Positions 34,079 through 47,000 of a stretch of 64,000 nucleotides of DNA are shown in pieces. The position numbers and the translations under genes were made by a program. The notes under the pieces were generated by a model. It was not told the origin of the DNA and did not search any database. It saw only the letters and a program-made list of their open reading frames with translations. Within the stretch, counting starts at the first letter, position 1, and the number at the start of each line of letters is the position of its first letter. This stretch comes from Membranipora membranacea (Eukaryota > Bryozoa > Gymnolaemata > Cheilostomatida > Membraniporidae): contig OU612075.1 of assembly GCA_914767715.1 (NCBI GenBank), positions 1,676,001 to 1,740,000 of the forward strand. The letters run 5' to 3'.

Positions 34079-35733
34079 AGAGTGGACAGCAATCTACTTT
34101 TGTCTGAGTACTAGGGTATAACGCCGAGCGGTTATATGAACACTCCTCTCTCTCTCTGTGAAAATAAACCAGTCCTTTAGTGTGAATCAACAGCCTTATC
34201 CTGTGTGCGTATAGTTGGTTACATGTATACTCCTCACTCTCTGCAAAAGTACCAGTGATTTAGCGTGACACAAAAGCCATATCCTTACACGCAAACTGTA
34301 TTAGTATTAGTATGTGGTAAAAACGCAGCTACTTTTACTAGGCAAGCCAGTATTAAGCAATCAATTACAACTGCTATTTAACCTATGAATGTTCGGGTGC
34401 ATGAATGTCCTGATAGGAGTACTCTATATTACCGTGTATTGCAGCAGGGTGATGATTTGATTGACACTTCATCCTTACTCTGTGACCGTATCACGGTGAA
34501 AACAATTTTATCAGCGAGCATAATTTTCATACACTTTCAGTTTCTACTGCTAAGGAAACTTAATTGCTAAGTCATTACTAGTCACACTACTACATACTGG
34601 GCTATCACCTGAAAGACTCAGAAGAGATTGTGATCCGTGTGGCAATTAGACAACTAGTCAGTTCTTGATAGAGAATTGCCATTAGCTGAACATAAACGCT
34701 TGTTGGAGCATCTTTTGAAGTCATAATATAGCAATAAAAAAGTGATGAAATTAGCGTCAATTTGACCAGTAGACTGACGGAACATCATGGCTCACATTCA
34801 AAATATCAAAAGTGATGTTCGAAGATGATTGCACTGGATTAATCTTATGGTATTTAAGTTTTTTGTCCAGAATGAAGAAGAATAACACTCTCACCTGCAA
34901 ATTATCTTTGATTAAGCTACAGCCAAGTAGTTTGTTATTGCAATAACAAAGCTGATGGCTGTCGTGTAGAGGTAGCTTCATGGAGCTCAGCGCCAGTTGA
35001 AAATGCTAGGTGATTTAGTATACGAACATGTTATCAATAGGAAACCCACCCATCCCTATCGATATATTTTGGGCTTTTTATCTTTGAATAAAGGAAAGAA
35101 CTTGCCACAAAATCTTGATTGATTTGAGATGAAAATCGAAAATACATCACACCCCACGTAACCACATGCAAAAAATTTGATGTGATCATCATTAACTATC
35201 AGGAGATAAGTATTTAAACAATGGAGGAAATATCACCACAAATCCTGATTGTTAGAGATAAAAGCCACTTGTTGGAGAATTCAATTAGAGTGGAGGCAAA
35301 AACGAAGATCTTCTGTAGAGAAACTGTAGATTGCTTCATTCGCATTGACATTATGATGGAGTAGTAAGAGCAGAAGCCATAGTTGTTGTTCAGAATGTAA
35401 GTACGTGATAACTAATACATTAATGTGCAATTTTATAATATGATGTTTTACTACTTTTAGCTGATAATTACTTTTCCAATTTACTTGATGATATTATTTT
35501 AGATTTACATATTTTATACAGTTTTAGATTTTAGATATTCAAGTACTTGATTTGGACTTGGATTCTCATTTAATTTTAATGGTTACTCATCCCCATCGTC
35601 AAATGATGCTGACTGGAAACGATATAAAGATCGAGCAATGCCGCAACTTTGGAGAACAAAACAGTTAGGACGTTGAAAGATCACTATCCTAGGAGCAACA
35701 ATAGAAAGATGGCAAGACCATTGTATGCGGGCA

Positions 35734-36070
35734 CAAAGAAAATGTTGCAATAATGTCAACATTTAAGCGACTTCTAAAATTGAATAAGATATTGAATAGG
35801 AACTATATCTGCTGTGACCAATGAACTCCCTCTCTTCATTTCCGTGACTATATAAAGAGCTGCAGAGACACTTAACATGAGCTCATTTTGGAACAGCCTT
35901 GACGAAGGTTGTGTTATGTGCAATTTTCTTAGATTGAATTTTTTTGAATAATTATAATTAAATAAATGTATATTCCACATCAAAAACTTGGTGAGATTAT
36001 TGAATTACTCAGAAACATACATATTGAATTCCGGTCGAAGGGAGCGAGCAGCTTTCCGTCAGAGAAATTG
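35734..36070 (+). mobile_element. Possible solo LTR
   Basis: It begins TGTTGCAATAATG, has TATATAAAG at about 35850 and an AATAAA at about 35961, in the order and spacing of a U3-R-U5 unit. A second copy, terminal CA and target duplication were not identified, so it may simply be a chance promoter-like stretch. Confidence 0.25.
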
Positions 36071-36869
36071 ACTAGGTAAGTTTATCACAATTGTGAAAAC
36101 TCTTATGAATATTGCGTGGCAATATTCAAGGTTGAAATTTGTTTGATAAAATAATTATTATAGAGCTCCAGTCCAGGCAAAGGTAAGTCCTTGGTTATAT
36201 CGACTGATCATCGGTTATAATTTTGGTTGAAGCTCCATTGTTATTGGCGAGTCTGCCATTTGTAATTTCCTGCAGAGGACCAAGTGAATCTTGTGTCTTA
36301 TTGAAGGCGAAGTTGTCACCTCATACATTGAGTTGTCCTGGCGAGCATTTAGCCAGAGTCTACCGGTTATTTTATTACTAGTCTCGCTACCTTTTGATTA
36401 AATCCAATATTTTATAACTGTAGTCATATTTATCCTCAATACCCATAATTATATTTTAATATTGAAATTTAGACGGTCATTCTTATTTTCAGAGTACGGG
36501 AAACCACTTGTTCGCGACTCAACCACATATTTAGGCCGAACTTTGCAATGTCACACATAATCAAGTTAACGATTGCTTAAGTGGATTTCAGAGGTCCATA
36601 AAGTTGAGAGTGCTAACCATTACACATTATATAATTACACCATTACACATGTATACACCATTACACAAAATAGGACCAAAATTTACCTTGTGTCAAACCA
36701 ATCAAAGCGATAAATATAGTATTAATATTTGAATTAGAAATTTATATAGCAAACACAAGAAGTGTGCAGGACGGGACCTTACCCTCCTGTAAATAATATT
36801 AAAGTTACCGGAGTGTGCGTTTTTCGTACCTCACAAGAATAGAGTGTGACATTGTACTTTTAACCTGGA

Positions 36870-37040
36870 GTTCGCATTGACATTGAGATTACACTATAAG
36901 CATGTGTATAGCTGAATGTTAGAGTCAATTTAATCTAAGCACCTGCCCTCATTCTATAAGTTGACCTCTGATAGCTACATCGAATACCTACTGAGGGTAT
37001 TCTGACTAAGCGATGTGCCTGGACATCACAGTATAATCAT
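36870..37040. mobile_element. MITE-like family 1, decayed copy E
   Basis: TTGACATTGAGATTACACTA, then GCATGTGTATAGCTGAATGTTAG and GAGTCAATTTA, follow the family order with more changes. The right end is poorly preserved. Confidence 0.5.
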
Positions 37041-38092
37041 AATCATAATTACATCATAATCAGGCCAATCTCATAAATATTATTTTTGTTCTGATGTCAA
37101 TGGAAACCCAGAAAATTGCATTATGGGAATGTAGGTACTGCATGATTATCACACGATTACAACTAGCCTGTCCTGTCCTGTCACCGAACAAAGCTTGTCA
37201 AGACATGCTAGTTTATAAAAATTTTCTGATTTGACCTGTTTGTTATGTGTGAATTTACATCTTCAAGTTTGATCAGGCTCACCTGCAATCGGATTCGCTC
37301 CTCCCCACTGATAAACAGCAGGCTATTTGCAATCAGCTTATCAGGATGAGAGCAACTCCAAATGCGGAAAACTTTATAAAGCTTGACCTCGGTGTTGCCT
37401 GACATCCGGGATATCAAAAACTAAGAGCAGCTCACAAATGCAACCACACAAGTCAGATGGTGTCAGAACCAGTCACCAGCTCAATATTATGTTCAGTTTA
37501 ATTAAATCCCTCACCTCAAGAATTATGATAAACTAGGAAATCATCAACTGAAAACTTTCGCTGTTCTTTAATTGATATAAATGTAAGAACAAACCTATTC
37601 CTTACTTCCCTCCTATTGGTTCACTTTAAAATATTTAATTCAAATCAATTTTGTTGCTTTGACATTCATATATTTTATTTCACGTTATGATTCGATGTAT
37701 CAGGATGTTAGGGGTGACAATCACCGTCTGGAATATGTGAATGAAAGTGAATGGTGATAAGTGCTAGGGAATCATTTGAGCATTTCTTACAAAAAAGTAC
37801 ACTACACAGCCACAGCTGGGCCTATATTGCTAAAACTGATTCGGAAAGGTCAACAACAAGGAGATGAGACAAATTTTCAAAATAAATAAACTTCAACTTA
37901 ACATTTCTGGTAAATATGTTATAGGCCTACATTGAATTTATATGAAATAGAAAGAAGAGGATTATGGTTATAAAATTTAACCTTGAATATATACAAGTCC
38001 AATAGGTTAAGCACTCAAACTCAACTAGGATAGCTGATAGAAGCATTTCATTATCAACCACTTTCCCACCCAGTGGATGATAATTAATGCAT

Positions 38093-38221
38093 ACTAGCAG
38101 CTAGTCTAAGTGCTCAGACTCCAAGGCGCAGGGAGTTACTTGCGCAAGCTATCAAACTTGATAGCTTGCGCAAGTAACTCCCTGCGCCTTGGAGTCTGAG
38201 CACTTAGACTAACTAGCAGCT
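38093..38221. mobile_element. Perfect 53-bp-arm palindrome with 10-bp target duplication
   Basis: Arms 38103-38155 and 38158-38210 are exact reverse complements with only AC between them (start AGTCTAAGTGCTCAGACTCC). The direct repeat ACTAGCAGCT flanks at 38093-38102 and 38212-38221, with one extra A at 38211. No open frame. It is the longest member of the micro-palindrome class. Confidence 0.85.
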
Positions 38222-38829
38222 GTCCCATTACAGTTTGAGAGCATAAAACTAACCTCTATGTCTCGTTTTATAATTCAGAGCAGGTGTGAGTAAACTTAAT
38301 CTGCGTGTCAGACATAGTTTTGTCACAGGGTATATGAGCAAGGTATGTTTAGTTACAGAGAAGGGAAATGATAAGATGCATTAGGCTAGGCCAGACGGTA
38401 ACCTCATTTGGAGGAAATAAGATTAATCATTAAAGTCTTGGTGTGAAGACACACTGCATTCTAGTAAAAAGACAACAGTCATGAGAATCCACGATGGGTT
38501 CAATCCTGATCTGAAATATCTTTGTAAGATACATATATAGAGATGAAGGATATTGAGACCCTGGAGGTAAGCTATCGTGTCTTTCACCGGTGGCTCACCT
38601 TTTAATAAGGATTAAAAAATACTTAGTACATTATTTTATCATCAATCTCACTGTTGTTTAATTGTAGGAACTAATTCATCAGTTTCACTTAAAATGATTG
38701 TGTAAAGGTATGTGTGCAGACATGTCATCGATCCCCATTCGCGTCCTTATATCTCGCCCCACACCTCCGTTATGGTAGCCCCCATCGTAACTTGGTGATC
38801 AATACAAGTATACTGTTAATGAGCTAACT

Positions 38830-39491
38830 TTATTTTTTCATAATTGTTAATAGTTTCATAATAGCTGATAGTAATAGTTTGCACAAAACTAGTGGAGGTT
38901 CACCTTGAGAAGGTTCATAAACATTTGTCACATCCTCAGGTAAGTCCACAGGCCTACGGATGATTGCTTGCGCTATCATCGTATGGATAAGGGGCTGAAG
39001 GAAGAGAGGGGTGTTGGTTACACTCGTCCAGTTTTCAAACATACATGGTAGTACCATATAATCTCTTGGCTTAGCGGGCAGGTACTCTACTAATCCCTTG
39101 GGTCTATACTCAGGTATCAGGAGGGTATCTCTAACCCCTGGCTGGGATTATGTTAATCACTTATAGCCTCATTAAGATAAAATCACTTCATGTTGCGCCC
39201 CCATATTTTCAATTTGTTATATACTACAACTACAATTAGGAGGCAAAGAGAAAAAGAAATGGCTTTTATATTGTCCTCAACGGTAACACACAATTAAGGA
39301 GGATTATAGCGATAATGACAGCTAAATATTCATACAGTAATGATAATTATCTTTAATCTATGAGGATGGTTTTTTTGTCACAATCATTCCTAAGGGCTCA
39401 GACAGTCAGACATAAACATAAAACAAGTTTGAAGCATTACCAATCCTCCCCGTCCTTGTGAGACTGAGCTGTACTGTGACAGACTCAACAT
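38830..39491 (-). CDS. Small two-exon candidate gene, 120 aa (unknown)
   Basis: Exon 1 is 39491-39441 (17 codons, ATG start, donor GTAATG) and exon 2 is 39141-38830, joined in phase 0 at an ATCCCAG acceptor. The stop TAA overlaps a polyadenylation signal (AAAAAATAAAG). Exon 2 has protein-like composition (YRPKGLVEYLPAKPRDYMVL, then FLQPLIHTMIAQAI, RRPVDLPEDV) and is long for chance in this AT-rich DNA. I do not recognise the family. A donor-like GTGAAC at 38903 could extend it to another exon, but none was found. It could be a fragment of a decayed gene. Confidence 0.45.
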
Positions 39492-39493
39492 CT

Positions 39494-39680
39494 TATGTCA
39501 GTCGGTGGGTGGTAGGGTGGTTTAGTAATTAAGATTCGAGGTTCTCAATCTGAGAGTTTCAGGTCCGATTCTTGTTGGTGATATCCATGCTGCTAATGAG
39601 GGTGAGCTCTTCATACATAACCCTATCTTGCCCACACTTGCCTTGTACAAAGGTGCGCTAAATCGACCAGTTGTATCATG
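39494..39680 (+). mobile_element. tRNA-derived SINE, family 4
   Basis: GGGTGGTTTAGTAATTAAGA (A box) and CAGGTCCGATTCTTG (B box), followed by an unrelated body ending near CCTTGTACAAAGGTGCGCT. Mismatches in the acceptor stem exclude a functional tRNA. It lies directly upstream of the small candidate gene, on the opposite strand. Confidence 0.6.
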
Positions 39681-40369
39681 TCTTATGTAAGCATATTCAC
39701 ATTGGCTCCGAAAGGGGCACTGAATAGCAGATAAGGTATATCTATCATTATTCTGGGATATTAGGTGATTCTACCCGTAACATTAATAGAAGCTTGTATT
39801 ACCTCTTAAGTATTAATCGTTTTGATAGTGATGATGCATGACATGTTCTTTAACTTTACACTGAGCAATGTTAGCTATGCCCTTTTACTATTCTTTGGAA
39901 ACAGTCTAATACGTACCTCTTATCTCTGCACTTTAACCTGATATATCGCTTTTTAAAACTTTTTAATATTGTATTGGTGATCATGTCTTAGAGCTATTTT
40001 CACAGTTGAAACCTATTGAAACCAGTTGAAAATATTTGATGTTGAGTCGCAGTGACCTCTGGAAGTTTATTTTGGGGCAAAAAGTGCCCTTTTTAAATTG
40101 AGCAACGTGACAATGAAGGAATTCTTGAGATTGGACAAGTAGTTCCTGAGAAACTGAAAAGGCGATATATCACTTTAAAACTATTAGCAATATACTGGTC
40201 ACTAGTCACAACTTCTTTTTGGCATACAATTTTATAAAGTTTGCTATGTTGATTTAGAGTTTGGACTATCGTTTGCATTTCTTTTTCCAAGCTACCCTTC
40301 TCTCATGACAAGCAACTTTCAACTACCCTAGACTGTTAACAATGAACTAAACCTCTTCATTGCTGTTAA

Positions 40370-40403
<34 letters not shown>

Positions 40404-41022
40404 TTCATTGCTGTTAAGATGATACTGTTGAAAGTGGCAAATTCAACTAGAGACAGCTCATGCTTGTAAAAGCTGAAATCAAGAGAACTCTGGCAACCAA
40501 AATACGCCCTTAATTTTTTGACAATTTTGTGGTATGATGTCATTATTCAAGATGTGCTTGAAAATTTGGTGCGTCAATCATTTCAAAGGGGCCTAATTTC
40601 CTCAACTTTAGAAGATTCTGCTCTTATCTTAATGTTTTGGACAGCTGATTTGCAGTTTCCTTGATTTTGAAATGTTTCATCGAGGAAGTGACCGGCCCTT
40701 TGATTCACTTGTCTAAATTGCCAAGAAAAATTCATATCAATAAATCATCAAACACATCCAGACAATGGAGATAATGATTTAATCAAAAGGATTTCCTAAA
40801 AATACCCCAGGAGAAAAACATCCCTACCACCAATCGTCTGCATTACTCATTTGGTAACTATGACAACACTTTTACATTCTCGTATCAACAAGAGTAAGGG
40901 CGTGTTTTCTTCATTCATAATGCACTTGGTGGGCAGTTGGTAAATCATTCAATGAAAAAGTTTTAGACGAGACACCTTGGATTCTCTTTCGCTCTACCCA
41001 AGAGGATACCAAACTGGCACGC
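39681..41022. other. Region upstream of the WAP gene
   Basis: Contains a (GAT)n array at 40370-40402, flanked on both sides by TTCATTGCTGTTAAGATGAT. No TATA box could be placed with confidence. Nothing else is seen. Confidence 0.5.
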
Positions 41023-44000
41023 ATGATGTTGAGGATTTTGGTGGCTGTTATATCTGTTGGGCTCGTGTTTGCTCAAATATCAAACACAAACAATGGACAG
41101 AACAACATAGGCTGCACTATGTGTGGACAGGGAAATGGAGGGTAAGTTTTGAGTCCTGTGTAACAGAAGAACCTTGTTTTGCATTTTAGCTTTTTTGGTC
41201 GAGTTTACAGCTATTGGCTTTAAGCTTTGCTTTGGGTCATGTATTGAGTTTAGCGTTGCATTAGCTACTATGGCAGACATACCAGCTATACAGTAGAAGA
41301 TGATAGCTTTTTTCTACAAATCAAAATTCACTCGGGGCGCACTAGCCATTTTGAAATAATTGAATGTATGTTAGTGTACCGTTGCATCACGTTACATGCA
41401 AGACATTACAACATATAAATCTATACCTAACAGGGTATGCCAAGACATCCCAAGGGGACCTTAATAAAGGCCAAACTTATCTTGCATTTTGAATTTGTTG
41501 TCAAGCTTCAAGCCACAAGATCTAATCACGCTTCAAGTTTGATTCTTTGGCCCCTGTTCTAACATTTACTCATAGCTAGAGTATACTCATATTTTTGTAA
41601 ACCGCTATCAGAAAAATAGTAAAAGTTAGTGCTAGTAGCTAACGTGTAATCAGTCCTAAACTAGCTTAAAAATACTCTAGTCCCTTTCTTTTTCCCAGGC
41701 GACTTTGTCAGCTGACCACTAAGTAAGCATCTCTTCTCTGGGAGGGAGGGTCATACACAAATCCTGTTGCATTAAATTTAGATAACCTTGATTGATGTAA
41801 AAAGATTAAGAGAAATGACAAGCGTAATTTTTCCTCATTCTTTTCTGGCTTGGCATGGAAAACATTTATCATAGAAATGATAATTAGATTGTCGATTAAA
41901 ATACTGCAAAAAAAAGGAATAAATTTTGTGTGTAGACAAACTTGAATTTTTAGTAATCACTGTAAATCTGCCATTGCAACTGACAGATTTGTATTGGATT
42001 GGTGAAACACAATTTGCCAAACAATCAGATGTTATGGTCCGTCATCTGAGTAACTTTCATAATGTGCTTTCCCAATCAACAACTTTCATCTGTAAACAAA
42101 ATCTGCAACTGTGCAGTTTTATTTTCATTTTATTCCGATTATGCCTAGATTTGGCTATAAATAACATTCACCTCTCTTTCCATACATTACCATAGATCTT
42201 GCTCCGATACATGTAAGTGATTTGTACACCATGACGACTTGGTGCTACTCTGTGTCATGCAATGCTAATTTGCAAAAAAAATACCTGGTTATTCAGGCAT
42301 ACTCAGTGATGTTCATCAGCATTGTGAATGCAGGAATTAATTAGGAAATCAATTAGGCGGGACAACTCTACGCTCTGTCTGACCCTTGTCTCCCAACTTA
42401 TCAGGTGAGAGATCTCATCTTATCAAACCTTTAGGATCATTAGTCCCTGACCTCAGTGAAGAAAACAATGGGAAATAACAATCAAAAATTTATCTTATTT
42501 GATTATACGCTACCGAAATTCAAAAGGAACCTTCGCAACAACAAGTTACCTGGTCTGGTCTAGAAGTAAAGCATATTTTATTTTAATCAGCTTCCATCAG
42601 GAACCAGAGCATGTAACATAAATAGTCTGTTTGACATCCTATTAAAATGGTTCTCATTATTTGCTTCGTTAAGAAATTTGCCAAAACAGGATCTACATGG
42701 CCCAGTAAAAAAACTGCAGCTGTACATTTATAAGAACCTCATAACAAACTAAACCCATGGTCTGTCTGATTTCTTTTCTGACCTTCCAAAAGGTCTTTGT
42801 CTTTACAAGCAAGCAAGCAAGCAAGCAAGATCTAAGAAAGCTTGGGTTGGGTTCTCTGGCGAGTCCGGGTCCAAGGATTGGTGTCGTCATTCCCCTTATT
42901 GTCATTGTGGGAGGTAAATAATCGATCTTTGATCTGCGAAACAAACACAACTAAATCCGTCCTAAATCTCAGATAATCCAGCTTCAGGGAGATCAACACA
43001 CAAACATGGGGAAAACAATCAACATTTTTCTCTCCATGACTGCCAGCCATGACAACAAAATGTAGCTTGTGATGTCAGAAGCCGGTTGGTGTGGTTATCG
43101 AGGAGGTTACCTCACACATAAACACTGGTGTTGGATCTGTTACAAGGAAATGAACCAGTGTTTTCTATTTCCATAGACCGAGATCGGGGACTGTCTTATC
43201 ACCTCAAGAACATACTTATCACCATTCTTTGAAGCCAGGTATTAATAAACTCAGGTCAATAAAGAAATTGTGGGGAAATTAAGTAAAAGCATAGCAACAG
43301 TATCGGGACAACCGATGCACAATTTTAAAATTGAATGTTATTGCCTTTGTAACATGGAAACACCACACAGACTCGGTCAAATCAAATACCAAAACACTAA
43401 ATCCGGTCCCATAAACTAAACCTGTAAAATATTTATATGGTTTCACCAAGCCTTTAAGCTTTCCTGGTACCTAGTGATGAAAACATTATTATTATTAGCT
43501 ACATTGCTCACTTGGATACCCACCGATGATGGTACAACATTTCACTGTAGAAGGCGAGTTTTAAGACGTCAATGAAATTCTACTTTCAGGCGATCAAAGT
43601 AATTTTATGAATCCTTATTAAGTTCGTTTTACTTGTCATACATACTCCACAAATGTCTCTAGAATGCCAATAGATCAGAATTAATGTTTCAACTGAGTGC
43701 TCACGACCAAGTTTGATTGTATTTTGTGAGTTTTTTAACTTGATATTTCAAATTACAAATCGATAATAATCAGTATGTTTTCCCAGTTTACAGAGGACAT
43801 TGTTTCAAATTTAAAGTTAGATTGATCACAACTGGTAAGAACAGTGCCAGATTACAGTGCTACCAATCTCTTAATTTTATACAATCATGGTTTTTTTTAG
43901 GTTGTTACTGAGTTATTATAGAGGCCCGTTATGATAATGGTACCTCTCACATTTTCATAAATAACCAGGGGTGGATACCAATCTCAGGTTAGGGGTATTG

Positions 44001-47000
44001 ATGCCTGTGCACCTACCCTCTCACTCCAACCCCTAGCCTAAATCAAGTTTGATCATATTAACCTGCATTCAAAATTGTTGCTTCTTTTCTGAGGATTCAT
44101 CAGAAAGCATCAACTGCAGAAAGGATGCAGGCATAGGGATTAATGCATTAATTAACCTGAAAGAATGATTGAGAAACTATTTTTTATCCTTATATTCACA
44201 ACAAATACCTAATTAAGAGTATATACAGGGTTAACAACGATAACACCGTAATGACTGCATTTGAAAGATTTCTAAAACCATACCAAGATATTTGCCCTCT
44301 ATATTGCCATCAGACATCTGTACAAAACAATTAATGGTGCGAACGGTACGAATTCAACACTTACAAATATTTGTTTTGGTTTCCGAGCGTCAGTGACCAT
44401 TGCGTGATACCTACATGTCCCATTTGTAGTATTTGGATTCTTCACATTCTTGGAAAGTAACGCTTTTTTAATTTCATGGATGATTAAGGCTGGAATCGTT
44501 TTCATGTTCAAACATACCATGTACGTCAAAGATTTGCTAAACAATTTTTTTCCTACAGTACAATAAAAAAAATTAATGTGCAATATTTGTTTCTCACCGT
44601 ATAGAGTGCTTTCAAAATTATGACGGGCTACTTATTTCATCAAAGTTCTATGAAATATGTGTCATCATTGGATTAGATATGGCAGATGACAAAGCTCTAT
44701 TGATGGCTTAGGCCCAATAATGCTGAGACATGGTTCAATTGTTGAGTTGTGTAACAGAGCATTTTGATGACCATTATTTCAAATCGAGTCTGTTTTAAAA
44801 CAATGGGGATGCCATTAAATGCTGTGATATGAGCCTGATATCACTTATAATTTCTTCCATGAATGATAATAATGGCCAAAATGTCATTTTCATGCTATTT
44901 ATGGACTGCCATTGACCTGGCCTGACATTATAATTTGGAAAGGGTGACGGGTAATGGCCTGAAAGACTATAACACATGGCATCAAAATTATCAGCTATAT
45001 ATGATTCTATTCTTCATTTTTATTTAGTCTTTTTCATGCGCATTGTCATTGGTTTCTATGAACAACCAAGGTCAGTATATTTACACACTTTAGAGGAACA
45101 AGCACTACTTAGAGATACTTGATGTTGACTAATGTCAATCTTTGCCAGCTGAGGTGGGAGTTTATATAATCTGATAAAAGATGGAGAAATGATTGAAATT
45201 TCTCTATTTCAAGCCCTGCGTGCAATGGTGAACTTTTTCTCTTGTTATTACTTTTCTCCTCAAGAGTACATAATATACGTCCTCTGCAGCTGTTGCCTGT
45301 CTGTCACGGCATATCATTCTATCAGACATTAAGGGAAACCTGTTAATACTTTTTTTGTGTGGGGGTGAGTTGGGGGCAACAGTGATAAGTACTTTCCTAT
45401 GTACTATATATACTTTATCCTATATAGGTGAGTGATATCATCAAATTCCAGAACTCCACCCTAAACTCTAAGATACTATTAAGGTTGCAAATAAGATGAA
45501 CTGCAGTATTTTTAGAAACTCAGTAGGATCCTTTTGAGTCACCTGATTTTTTATTTCAACACCCTTCCCTCCACCTATCCAAAGTGCCACCTTGTGACTG
45601 TCCCTGTCCCGTTTAAGGATAATTTCATGTCACCGATCTATAGGTGATTGATAGCTTTGAAACCCTACTGTCATTGTAGACACCTCGCAATTAGCCTGAA
45701 ACAATGATTGATCGCAGGTGGCCGGGGTGTAAAATTGTGATTAATCAGATACACTTATGGGGACAACCGAGCCTATACCAGCTGTAAGCTAGCCTTGTGA
45801 CAATTAAAGTAACGACTAAAGTATCCAGTGACAAGGCAAGCTGTGAGCATCATAAAAATAGAAAAGTCACATCCGACTATCAGTAAAAAAGTTATTGTTT
45901 AATATGGCTCAGCTCCTCCAATGAGAGGGGGTTCATTAGTTCCTCATCAGCTAGAGAAACTGACAGTGTGACAAGGCTGCATTTTTGCGCTAATCCGCTT
46001 TCAGCTTTCAGGTTTAGAAAAGACTTATGACAATATGTACAGGTAGTTGGTAGACTTTTCGTACCCAAATATCCATCATCTGTGCTTTACGAGAAGTAAT
46101 AATAGTATACTATAAGCCCTTGTTCTAACCAATTAAGTCACTTCCTACTCCTACGTACTTTGTGTTGTGCAAGTGAGATTATCCTCATTTGAAATTGAGT
46201 TCCGTGCCACTGAACTCAATCAAATCCCCCAACCGCACCCACATCATCGCACAGACATCATCATCCAACTAGGTATAGCTTATCAGGTGAGAGCACCTGT
46301 CGTTAACGTCATTTGGTCAAATCTGGCAGTAGGACATTTACTCGCGGCGCCTTTGGTCAACTTGTGTGATCCAACCAGTTTGCTTAGTATTGTGGCCTTG
46401 CCTACCCTTCAAGTCGTTACTATCTTAAAATCTAACCTTTCCCTCTCGTCCACCAATAGACTTTATAATAATTATGAACTACTAAATCTATAGTTGAGCT
46501 TCAAACCATATTATACTAATGAGTACGATTAATATTTTTGTTGTAGAGATACAATGGATCCGGAGGTAGCAGCAACTCTACAAGCTCTGGAGGCATCACT
46601 CGGACCATCTATCACAAGATTCATTCCAGAGGTAAGTTAGATTTATTAGCAGGTTATATACAAATCTCAAAATTGGGGAAGCTCAGACTCAGATTCAGAA
46701 CAAAGTTTTAGCTATGCAAATTGCGTCTTCTGCTTTTACATGTATTAATTTGTGATGTATACAATTGTAGTAACAATGACTAGTGTAACTAGTACACTGA
46801 TTAAATGTCTCCTAGCAGGGTTCCATACAAGACAAATCAGCATCACCATGTCTTCTACATACCATGACAAACCTTAATTGCATTTGAACAAATAGGGGCC
46901 CCTTGGCAGCTTCAGTATGAATGGTATATATAACCATGAGGAAAGAACATGCGTCATCAAAAGCCTTCATCAACTGAGGCATGTTTTTGAGGCGGCTGAT

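Larger units (their letters stand above)
34079..38829. other. Gene-free stretch with scattered repeats
   Basis: This is the largest spacer in the window. It contains a diverged tandem pair near the HSD17B12-like start (34134-34200 and 34228-34290), a possible LTR (35734-36070), a decayed MITE-like copy (36870-37040) and the perfect foldback at 38093-38221. A small spliced-looking pair on the plus strand, ATGAAGGATATTGAG..GTAAGC (38542) and TTGTAG (38667), encodes only 17 codons and is not called. Confidence 0.5.

Noticed and set aside
38542-38706. Two-exon 17-codon peptide on the plus strand
   Set aside because: Splice-like sites are present, but the product is too short and ends at once; could be an unrelated UTR exon.
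46167-46493. 108-codon frame in WAP intron 1
   Set aside because: No family motif, no splice context, and adjacent to a SINE fragment; likely chance.
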